A program made the translations under genes and the position numbers. DNA of 64,000 nucleotides from Dioscorea cayenensis subsp. rotundata (Eukaryota; Streptophyta; Magnoliopsida; Dioscoreales; Dioscoreaceae): the NCBI RefSeq assembly GCF_009730915.1, contig NC_052484.1:4058054-4122053 (forward strand), read 5' to 3'. The notes below the pieces were generated by a model. It did not search any database, was not told where the DNA came from, and saw only the letters and a program-made list of their open reading frames with translations. Below, in pieces: positions 1-11,400 of the stretch. Numbering within the stretch: position 1 is the first letter of the stretch; every line of letters starts with the position of its first letter.

Positions 1-800
1 CGAGTTAGAAAAAAAGCATCATCACCAAATTCAACAATAACTCAAATTTGAAACAATACATAAAAGCGGCGAGGAAGCTTACGTGAATAAATACAATAAT
101 AACTTATGAGTTAATCCATAGAATGGCGAGTGAGAAAAAAATAAAAAGTATAAGAAGGTTTTTCGAGCGACTCCATGATGAAAAAAATTTATTTTTTAAA
201 AAAAATTCATAAAAATGAACAGCTAAAAATTTCAAGAAATAAGAATGTAAATTTAGTGTTGATTTGAGACTTCCTTATGGATAATAACAAGTATTCAAAA
301 AAAATTAAGTAATCAATGAGTGAGAAATAAGCATTCAAACACGAAAAAAACACGAGAATTCCAAAATACCGAAAGCAAAGCAATCAAAAAAAATAATCGA
401 AACACAAACTTAACTGGAAGAAAAGCGATCAAGTCTGCAAAGAACACCCGAAAGCAATTTCAAAAATCGGGGATGCAATAAAAACCAATAGCATTTCAAA
501 GAGGAATAAAAAAATGCACAATCGAGCAGAGAGCATTGGTCGGGAGATGAATCGAAGCAATAACACTAAACTTAGTGATAAAAAAAACCCATAACTACAA
601 AACGATAAGGGTTTCTGGAAAACTAGGGTTTGTTAGATCTCCGATTCACCTTGAGGAGCTTCACCAGAGAGTCCTTGTTGAGATGACGCTGAGAGAGGCA
701 CTTTGCAACCTCCAGGATGGTTTGTTCCTTGGGAGAAGCCATGGAGATGAGACGAGCTCCCTCTAGATCGCAAGAGGAGAATTCCAGCGCATGGAGATGG
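1..800 (-). repeat. Left arm of an inverted duplication of the PDS5 5' end
   Basis: Read on the minus strand, this stretch repeats the plus-strand sequence of about 2430-3200: leader, PDS5 exon 1 and most of intron 1. The arms face away from each other and are separated by about 1.6 kb. Positions 566-800 match almost exactly. Positions 1-565 match with many small differences, mostly extra bases in homopolymers in this arm. The match is still running at base 1, so the arm probably continues off the window. Confidence 0.9.
650..742 (-). pseudogene. Reverse copy of PDS5 coding exon 1
   Basis: A 93-bp open segment on the minus strand encodes the same 31 residues (starting [16 protein letters not shown]) as exon 1 of the plus-strand PDS5 gene and keeps the GT donor after CTCAAG. 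The rest of any coding sequence would lie left of the window: in the plus-strand copy exon 2 starts 74 bp beyond the point that corresponds to base 1 here. It is therefore either the first exon of a second, divergent PDS5 gene or an orphan exon copy. The window cannot decide, so pseudogene is a provisional label. Confidence 0.6.
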
Positions 801-1640
801 GATTTCGATATAGGGTTTTGAGGTTTTTGGGGATTTCTCGGGATTTGACGGAATTCTCGAGCGAGGGTTTTAAAAGAGGATTTGGGGATTTCTGGTGTAC
901 CTCTAGAACCGTTTAAGTTGGTGGACCTTTGAAACGTGGGTTGTTTTGATTCGCTTAGAGTTTTTGTTGACAATTAAAGAGCGCCACGTAGGTGGAATTA
1001 TTAATGGGTAAATTGTTGTGGTGGAGTAGTGGAAAGGAATATTTTTTAAAGGGAGGATTTCCCGTGCATTGGGTGATGAAAAACACACGTGGTTTTTGTT
1101 TGGCACATGCGAAGTGCTATTTCAAATTCTATTTATTGGATTATTAGTATTTCTCTCACTCGTGTGCAAATCGAGCAATTAAAAAATAATTATATAAAAT
1201 AAAATATCTAAGCAATTAAAAAATAATTATGGAAAATAAAATATCTATGTAACTGAGAAACATAAAGGTTAAGCGAGAAATAAAATTAAGGGTGATAGAT
1301 TCAAATTTAAAAAATTTATAAATATTAAACAATTCTATTAATTTAAACTTGAGACATAATAATTAATATTTTTAATAATATAAAATATACATCCATCTAA
1401 ATATTTTGATTTAGATGCAAAAAATATTTAATATCTATATAATTAGCGATTGACTCAAGGGGGAGTTCACTTTGATGTAAGTGGGGGGAAGTCAACTTCC
1501 GATGTTCTTTTGCACTGAAGTTGGTTTTAGTTTAAAACCCACTTCGGTGACGTTTGGTTCGCGTTAATTGAAAACATTACCGAGAATCTGGTGGTAATGT
1601 GTTCAGATTACCATGTTTGGTTACTGCAGCAGTGGTAATG
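801..1640. other. Spacer between the inverted arms, no gene seen
   Basis: No supported gene. The part next to the left arm (about 800-1000) reads on the minus strand like a plant leader running into the exon 1 copy and may be the original PDS5 upstream region. Around 1540-1640 there is MITE-like sequence with repeated GTTTGGTT and GGTAATGT words. The rest is AT-rich. Confidence 0.5.
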
Positions 1641-2335
1641 TTCAGATTATAATATTAAAAATTAATTTTTCACAAATTTTTAAAATATATTTGTATTTAC
1701 CAAAATACCCCTGCGTATAAAATTTTGAAAAATATAATTTAAAGTATTCAGATAAATAAATAATTAAATTATAATATCAAAAATTATTTTTTAACAATTT
1801 TTAAAAATACCTTTGTATTTACCAAAATACCCCTACATATAAAAATTTGAAAAACTTAATTTAAAGTATTTAGATAAATAAATAATTAAATTATAACATC
1901 AAAAATTATTTTTTTTACAAATTTTTAAAATACCTTTGTATTTACCAAAATACCCCTACATATAAAAATTTGAAAAACTTAATTTAAAGAATTTAGATAA
2001 ATAAATAATTAAATTATAATATCAAAAATTATTTTTTCCATAATATTTTAAAATACCTTTGTATTTACCAAAATACCCCTACATATAAAATTTTGAAAAT
2101 TATAATTTAAAGTATTTAGATAAATAAATAATTAAATTATAATATTAAAAATTATTTTTTTTTCAATTTTTTAAAATACCTGTGTATTTACCAAGATACC
2201 CCTATGTATAAAAATTTGAAAAACTTAATTTAAAGTATTTAAATAAATAATTAATTAAATTATAATATCAAAATTATTTTTTTCACAATTTTTTAAAATA
2301 TGTTTGTATTTACTAAAATACTCCTAGGTATAAAA
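1640..2335. repeat. Minisatellite with 123-bp period, about 5.6 copies
   Basis: The landmark TATTTACCAAAATACCCCT recurs with its ACC at about 1700, 1822, 1945, 2068, 2191 and 2313, spacings of 122-123 bp. Copies differ by scattered substitutions, most in the last two. The array ends directly before the GC-richer leader of the PDS5 gene. Confidence 0.9.
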
Positions 2336-2471
2336 ATTCTCCTCTTTCGATCTAGAGGGAACCGCCCCTGATCCCGTCACCTTCTCCTCCCGTCGTCTTC
2401 TCCTCCCGTTGCCTCCTCCGATATCTCTTCCATCGCCATGCGCTGGAATTCTCCTCTTGCGATCTAGAGGG
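2336..2471 (+). promoter_or_regulatory. Leader region of PDS5 with a duplicated 24-bp word
   Basis: The pyrimidine-rich stretch upstream of the PDS5 ATG holds two near-identical copies of TTCTCCTCTTKCGATCTAGA followed by GGGA, starting near 2338 and 2451, 113 bp apart. The second copy is also present in the inverted left arm. No clear TATA box is visible between the minisatellite and the start codon. Confidence 0.45.
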
Positions 2472-2487
2472 AGCTCGTCTCGTCTCC

Positions 2488-5400
2488 ATGGCTTCTCCCA
2501 AGGAACAAACCATCCTGGAGGTTGCAAAGTGCCTCTCTCAGCGTCATCTCAACAAGGACTCTCTGGTGAAGCTCCTCAAGGTGAATCGGAGATCTAACAA
2601 ACCCTAGTTTTCCAGAAACCCTTATCGTTTTGTAGTTATGGGTTTTTTTTATCACTAAGTTTAGTGTTATTGCTTCTGATTCATCTCTGACCAATGCTCT
2701 CTGTTCAGTTGTGCATTTTTATTCCTCTTTGAAATGTTATTGGTTTTTATTGCATCCCTGATTTTGAAATTGCTGGTGTTGCTGCAGCTTGATCGTTTTC
2801 TTCTGGTTAAGTTTGTGTTTCGATTATTTTTTGATTGCTTTGCTTCGGTATTTTGGAATTCCTGTGTTTTTTTCGTGTTTGAATGCTTATTTCTCACTCA
2901 TTGATTACTTAATTTTTTGAATACTTGTTATTATCCATAAGGAAGTCTCAAATCAACACTAAATTTACATTCTTATTTCTTGAAATTTTTAGCTGTTCAT
3001 TTTTATGAATTTTTTAAAAATAAATTTTTCCATCATGGAGTCGCCTGAAAACCTTCTTATACTTTTATTTTTCTCACTGCCATTCTATGGATTAACTCAT
3101 AAGTTATTATTGTATTTATTCACAGAAGCTTCCTGCCAGTTTTATGTATTGTTTCAGCTGAAGTTATTGTTGAATTTGGTGATGATGCTTTTTTCTAACT
3201 GGCTGAAACTATGGGGCCAAGAGGATTATATTTGCAAATAAACTCATGATCTTTCTACTTTGTTCTTTTGCAGCAAGCTGAGAGTGCTCTTTCAGGATTT
3301 GGGCAAGCTTTGTCTCCCAGAGAAGTTGTAAGACAGCTGAGAGAATCTCTGGTTAAGAATGACTTGCTCCGGCACAAAGATAAAGATGTTAAATTATTGA
3401 TTGCTGCCTGTGTCAGTGAAATTATCCGCCTTCTAGCACCTGAGCCACCCTTCAGTGATAAATTATTTGAGGTAGCCAGTTTTTTGGCTCTTTGTTTTGG
3501 TGCTGAAGTGTATAATGCTTGTTAAATTAAGTTTCTTTAAAAGCAAAAGTGCTTATTTGCGGGCATTAAATTCTTGTCCTTTGACAAGCATGCTGTTGTG
3601 GCTTATGAGACTTTTGTTACATTTAATTAATCAGGGCATTTTTAGACTTTTCATCAGTATCTTTTCGGACCTGGCTGATACTGCAAGTCCATATTTCACT
3701 AGAAGGGCAAGGGTGCTGAAGGTTGTTGCTGATGTAAAATGTTGTCTGCTAATGCTGGATATTGGTTGCATGGATTTAGTTCTGGAGATGTTCAGAGTGT
3801 TCTTCTCTGCTGTGAGGTTAGGCTTGGAACTTGTGTATTTGTTAATTGAATTTCTTTTTATCATGTGTCAATATGGTAGGGTTTCAGTTCTGAAGATGTA
3901 TCACAATTTTGTTAGAGTTGTTGCTAGTTGGGGCCTAAATTATGAACTTTTTTTGTTACACATTTTTCCTATGAGAAGCATCAGTGATTGAAATGTTATA
4001 TATTCCAGAGAAGATCATCAACCAAGTCTCTTTCAGTCTATGGTGTCTATTATGTCAGATTTGTTAGAAGAAAATTCTCCTCAATCATTATTAGATGTCA
4101 TCCTCCGCAATCTTTTGAAGGATAGCAAGGTATGGATCTTTATTATTATGGTTATCATGTCATTTTCTATGTATGCATGCAATAATCATTAATCTATATA
4201 TATATTTAGGTATATATATTTTATCTTCTTTTTTGTTAAATATGCGAAACTGGACTGATGCACAAGGTTGGGGTGATTGAAAAGCCTCTACCAGCAATGA
4301 AGTTATGAATTAGTTTTTTATTATATGTAGTATTATGAAATCATCTCATTTATGTTAATGTGATGTCTCAATAAGACAACCTTTATTTGGGCATGCGTGG
4401 ATGCAGAGACATGTTTCTTAACTTTATTTACAATGAATGCAATTTAATTTTTGCTCATGTTTCTGAATGCTTGCTGGGAGAGAGGACTTGAACTCCTTGC
4501 AGTCTTTGTCAAACCTCTTGTCCTCATCACATTTGTTTAGCCTCTTATATTCTATGCCAATTTGCAGGGCGCACCTTCCAGGCTTGCTATTTCTGTCATT
4601 CAAAATTGCGCTGGAAAATTGGAGCCCTCAATTCGAACATTTTTAACATCATGTATTCTGAAAAGCGATGCACCACAGAGTGAACTTAAACAATTTTATC
4701 ATGACATTATTTTGGAGATATATAGATGTGCTCCTCAGACGCTTTTCCTAGTCATTCCAAACTTGACTCAAGAACTAATCGTATGTGATCCCTCATGAGC
4801 CATTGAATCCTCGACCTTTTTGAATTTTTTAGTAGCTCACTTTCCTTGGTTATTTTTTTGTCATGTTGTTTGCAGACTGATCAGGTTGATGTTCGGTTAG
4901 AAGCAGTTCGTTTAGTCAGCAAGCTTCTTGCTTTGTCTAAGCTCCGTCTCAATGAAGAATGCCACTTGGTTTTTCTTGAGTTCTTGAAAAGATTTTCTGA
5001 CAAGTCAGCTGAAGTTAGGAGTGTTGCAATTGAATGTGCTAAAGCTTGTTATATAGCCAACCCCACTGGGAATGAAGCACAGGAAATTATCTGTGAGACT
5101 ATTTAACTTTGGCTTTCTATTCATTGCCATCTACTAGTAAATATTTTCTAAAAGAACATCCTAGTGTTTTTTTTTCGTGAACTCTTTTTTAACATCCCTT
5201 GGCTATTTTTTGGCAGCTGCTGTCATTGGAAGGCTATTAGATTTTGATGAAAAAGTGAGATTACAAGCAGTGATGACCATATGTGATTTGGCTATATCTA
5301 ACCTGTCCTGTTTTCCATCTGAGGTGGTGTTGCAAGCCATTGAACGACTTCGAGACAAGAAGGTGAATTGTGTGCATTCAAGGATTCACTCTATATCCCA

Positions 5401-8400
5401 TACCTAATGTACATACCTTATGTAGAAATATTATTGGTGTGCTATTTTTCTTGTATCTAATATCCGTTTGCAGGTTTCTGTTAGAAAAGCCACAATGCAA
5501 AAGCTGTTGGAGTTGTATCGGGCTTACTGTGATAAATGTTCCAAGGGGGTTGTCATGCTCCATGATAGTTATGAGCAGATTCCAAGTAGAATTTTGGTTC
5601 TATGCTTTGACAAAGACTGCAAGGAGTTCAGGTTTGGTCAATACATCTGGATAATATCATGTGTTTCGATTCCTTATTACGAGAGCGCTTATGATTCTGC
5701 AGGCCACAAAACATGGAGGTGGTACTTTCAGAGGATCTTTTCCCTGACTGTCTTTCTGTGATGGAGAGAACCAAACATTGGGTTGCTTTTTTCTCCTTTT
5801 TCACTCCTCACCATATCAAGGCCTTGAATTCCATCTTGTTTCAGAAACAGAGGTACTCTACATATTTAATGTTTAAGTGGATAAACACTCTTGGTTTTTT
5901 TTTAAATAAAGTTTATTTTGTCCAGGTTGCAGGAGGAAATGTTACTATATTTATCTCTTCGAGAGAAAGAGAAGGTATCTAACTCAAACACTTCAGTTGG
6001 CAAAAGGGACTAACATTAAGTGTACTACTTCTCTGATTATTTTTAGCTCATCTTCTTCCTATTTACTCATATAATTTTGGCACCTGGGTGTTGATTACCT
6101 TCTTTTTGGTTGTAGTCTGGACTTTCAAAGTTATACTCATTTTATTTTACAATTTGATTCAAATCACAGTGACATCAATTATGGTGTCTTTTCTACTATT
6201 TGTTTGATTGCATTCGTGTAATTCACAGTATTTTTGCCAAGGTGGCTTAGAGTCCACGCATTTAATTTTGGATTATTGATGAATTGTTTTATTTATATTT
6301 GTATTATTTGCCTAAGTGCAGGATAGCAGTTCAGATGAAGTGCACAAGAGAATACTGGCATCCTTTTCAAAGATGTCGAACTACTTCCCTGATTCTTTTA
6401 TAGCCAAGGAGTGCTTCCAAAAATTGCACCAAATGAAAGATAACAATATTTTTAAGGCATTGTTCCGATTGGTTGATAATCCTACAACTTACGCAACTGC
6501 TATTTCTATGCGAGTGAGTTCGCTGTTTCAATTTATCATACATGGGCCAAATTTCTTGCTTTCATATTTAAGCTGATGCATATTCAATTATGATACATAT
6601 TTTTCTCAAATGTTTTGATAAGTAACTTCTTTCTTCTCTCATTTGTTAGAAATATGTCTGCTATAGGATTTTGAATCAATGGATTTATTTTCAATTTACA
6701 TTTTCTATTTAGGTTATGTTTTTGTTTTTGAGGTCCTGATATTTTCCATGTTATACAAAGTACCATCAAAAGACAAATTGGAAAAAGGCTCTATTATTGG
6801 TTATGTTGTTTGCCCATGCCTTCAATTATAAAATTGTGACAAAAATAAAACCATGAAAACCCATCGTAGGTGTGAAAATATATATTCAAGTCTTGAAAGG
6901 ATTTGACTGGTTACTCTTACTTTAAATGTGTTATTTTGTTTTTTGCTTCTTTTCCTTATGATGTTTGAGTTAAAACATTTATCCATGAATCCTTGTTTTG
7001 TTTCAATGTAGTGGCTTTTTAAACTTTTGTCTGTGATATCCTCAAATATCAGGACTCTTTCCTTAGAATGATTGGGGCCAAGCATCCAAATTATGAATAT
7101 TTCCGATTGCTCTCCACAAAATGTTCGCAGTCAATATTTAGTGCAGATCATGTTGTTAATATTTTGGAAGATGTCCAATCCTGGAAAAGTGGTCAAAACA
7201 AATATGTGCGCTCTGCTCTTGACCTTCTCCTTGTAAGTAAATTTTTTTATTGTTCAGTTACGGGAAACCATGAGAACAATATTTTTATAAATTTTTTTCA
7301 TTTAAGCCTACTTTTTAATGTTTGTTAGAGTCTATACTTTTCAGTAATGTACATGAATATCTCAACCCTGGCCTCCTTTAGTTTGGTTGGTTGTTTGTTT
7401 GTGCTTGTGTTTGTGTAGTGTGCCTGCGCAACATATTATTGCTAGTGTAAGTGTTTGTTCATGGCTCTATCCTAGTTGGGCTAAATTATAATATGATTTT
7501 TGATGCTGAACATTTTTATGAGGTTTGAGAGATTGTGTATGGACACCATAGCTATATGTTTGATGTCCCATATGTGTGTGCCTAGCATCTCAGCATGTGT
7601 TGCATTTTCCTTTTTCAACTTTTTGGTATCCTCTTCTATGATAGTGTTCATTTAAGAAGCTAAAACATATTTCTAACACTTTTTAAATGAAAAACAACTC
7701 AATCAACATGGAAGTCATAAGAATAAGATTGGGATGAGTTTGGCGTTGTATTGTGTTTTACATAGTGTTATCCTATGTATAGTTGGCTAATCTCTATAGG
7801 AAGAACATTTTCTTTGTCAGGCCATTTCAGCTATTTATCCTTCACTCTTCCGAGGATCAGAGAAGTGCTTGCTGAACTTGTTCTTGGAGGAGACAGTAAT
7901 TCCAACTGAAAAACTTCTCCAGATCTTAGCCAAAGTGGGTCGCCATGTTTCTATAAATATGAGGTAAAGGATATTGGAGTTCTTATATATATTCATATAT
8001 TAAATTATGGTTACCGAAGACTAGGAAGTATAAAATGAAGCTCCCTTTTATGGAGACTAGACTAAGTTTATGATTTTCCATGCCTTATATGGATTTAGAA
8101 ATTCTTGGCATATTTTCTTTTCAATTTGAAGTAGGGTAGAAGGCCTCGATAAATTGCTTCTTTCCCCCTTAGTGTGATCTCTTTTCCAGACAATGTAAAA
8201 TTTCAGTTGTTTATTTTCTATGTTTTATTTGTCATGCTTTGATCTGCTCACTTTTTTTGTTAGTCTTGAGATTTTTTTGAATTGTATCTGCTGAAGTTAG
8301 GACTCTTCCTCTTGGTATAAGTATCGTTTCTCTTTTTAAATTTTAAATGATGAAGGTCCACTTTCACAAAGCCTTACATTTTCTGTGGCAGAGAGTTATA

Positions 8401-11400
8401 TAAAATTTACTAATTATTTATTTCAATATTTTACATGTGCTCTTATTACAAATTGGTTTTTTTTTGTGTATGTCTATCTTGGCTTGAATCTGTCATCGAG
8501 GCTTATTCTTGTGTTGTGACTTGTAGTGATATCTACCCATTCCTTGAGCGGATATGTCTCGAAGGAACTCGTCTTGAATCTAAATTTGCTGTTTCTGTGA
8601 TTGCTTCACTGGCTGATTCTTCAGATAAGCAGACCTTTTCTAATTTATGCACGGTATGTTGACTTGTATCTTAACTTGATTTTTAGGCAAATAAGACTAT
8701 CGGTTATGTATGATGGTATCTATCATATGTTTGCAGAAACTTGTGTGCTCTCTTCTCGATGGATCCAATATTCCCACTATCTTGCAGTCTTTGGGTTGTA
8801 TTTCAAAGTGTTCCTCTTCAACTTTTGAGTTATATGAAGATCAGATTAGAGACTTCATTCTTCAAAAGCTATTTTACTCCATGGAGGTAAACATTATCAT
8901 CAATTCTTCACCCAAATCATACTATGAAATTTTAAAGGCTTATTAGTTCTGTTTGCTTTGCATTCTTGTGAGTGGTTGGATGGGCTTTGTTCATCAGTTA
9001 TTTCTGCAGGTGGGTTCTCCTGAGCAAACATCCTATGCTGGGGATTCTGTTTGCAGTCTATCTTGCAAGTTGAAGGTAAATTTTTGATGGAATTATGGCA
9101 TTTTCTTGTTTGTAAAGTCTTCTAGTATTATTGGAATACATCTTTCTTTTCCTGAAACATTCCTGATTCTAGAAATTTGAGAATTTTTTCTTGCCTGCAT
9201 GATCTTAGAATAAAACCATGCTTAAGATCATTAGAAAACCATGATGACCAGGAAACTGGCTCATTAATTTCACCTATCCTACTATTCTTACCTTGCTGTC
9301 ATGCTTGTGACTTCACCTCTTCTTTTCTTGTTTACTACAAGGGTATAGATGTTTGTGTGCCATGACTAGGACTTCCAATCCACATGCATACACTTTTGTG
9401 TGCACATGTGCACACATATTATGAAACTAACCCCTGAGACTTGATTTGGGAAAACTTGATTTCAACTTGTAAATAAGTGAATAATGGCATCTAAACTTTA
9501 GTTTATGTTTCATTAGCTATCAAACAACTTGTTCTTAATGATTTTTTTATAACCTTATTTGCAACTTCAAAAAATCCTATTTGGCATGACATCTAATTGA
9601 GATATTGATATAGGAACTATTTTGATTGTTTGCGACAAGTGGTTGAACATAAGGTAACATTTGCATAATGGAGGGACCTATTTTATTTAAAATTTATTTC
9701 TTTTTTGATGTATGTGCAAAACTACTTTTGGTCTGTTTTGATTGCGCCCTAAAAATAAGTTTTATTATGACCAAGGTCTACTTGAGTCTAGGCAGGTGTG
9801 CTTAGTTGGGGTACAAAAGTGAGGCTAAAAGGGAACATTTTTTGAAATTGTATTGGACAAATTTTTTATCAGAAGTTGACTAAACAATGTCAATTGATTT
9901 AAATCAATTAAATATTTTAATGTTAAAAATTACTTTTATAATTAATTATTGGTGTCAATTTCTGTTTATTAACATTATTTTTTTAAAAATTATTATCGTT
10001 GTTTCTTGAAATAATTAAATCTTGTACAGCAAGTGAGATAGCTTTGGGGTGCTTGGTTGGGAAATGTCTCTGTTATGGCAATTTTCCTAACTGATGATAC
10101 CTTTTTATGAATACTAAAAATGAAATTTCAATACCTATGATAAACCTTTTCACTTCTGATTCAAATTTCTGTAACTGGCCTCCTTTGGGGTGTCCAAAGC
10201 TGCATCCTGTGTTTTCTCACTAGTAGCTAATATGCTATTTAGGATCAAGCTGTTCATAGAGAGATATTTTACTCCTCTCTGTCCGTTTTGGCTTAACCAA
10301 TTAATTTATAGCTTACCATTTATGAGCCTTCTGCTGCCTTGATTGCTTATCTGATTTCCCATTTAGTTTTGTGGTTCTGACAGTTTTGCATCGGTAGCTC
10401 ATTTACGATTTTTTAGTGTAATTCCATTGCACATTCAAGTCCTCTCTGTATACTTTTTTATTAGGGTTAGTTGAAATGAAAGTTCAAAAATGAGTGTCAG
10501 TGTGCCCATATTTTACCATAGTTAATTTCTTAGACTAGTCACTTAATATCTTTGTTTACACTTGAAGGTTTATGGAATAAAAGCACTTGTGAAAAGTTTT
10601 TTGCCAAATCACGTAGCACAAGCCAGACATCAACTCAAGGCATTCTTGGATTTTATATCAAATATAATTCAGAAGAAGGGGAGCATTGATGGTATTGCCA
10701 TGAGGTATGTCTCTAAAATTGAGAGTAATGGTTGACATGTTTATGGTGTGATCTTTTTGTACTTTTTTTTTTTTGCACCTATTTATCCTTAGCCTTCTAT
10801 AATTTTTTTATTACTTGTTTACATCTTAATGAAATTGAAAATATTTTTGAACTTTAGTTTTTAAGATAAACAGGTTGCCTCTGCAAGCCATCTCAATATT
10901 CTGCAAACACAAGAAAGCATGTCATATTTGATTCGTACATGTGTTTAGAGCAGTGTATTGATTATGTTGCTTGTGACTTAACTTTTCAAGGTTTGGCATT
11001 TGTTACTTCTCAATTCTCACATGAATTATATGGAAAATATTTTCTGAAATGGGTCTATTTGTGGATTATGGGCATGCATACCACGGGGCATGCAATACTG
11101 TTGTTTCTGCCACTTGGCACCTTGCACGTGCATAATTGCAATTCAGAATATCCAAAGGTGCCACTTGTGTAGTAGGATGGTTCATTTCTTGCAGAAACCC
11201 TTCTTTCAGATTGTTAACTTGTAAGCATCTTTTGGTTTTCATGCTTTAATCAAGTAGAAACTGCCTTCTGAGTACATTCTTAAACCCTTGAGATATTGTT
11301 GTCTTCTGAGGGCTTATACAAACTGACCAATAATCACCATAAGAATACATTCTTAAACATTTGACCTATTCTTGCCATTCTGGGAGCATATGCAAACTTA

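Noticed and set aside
623..973. A 116-codon minus-strand frame running through the exon 1 copy
   Set aside because: The part upstream of MASPKEQ reads through leader-like sequence with no similarity to PDS5; the true start matches the plus-strand gene at the internal ATG.
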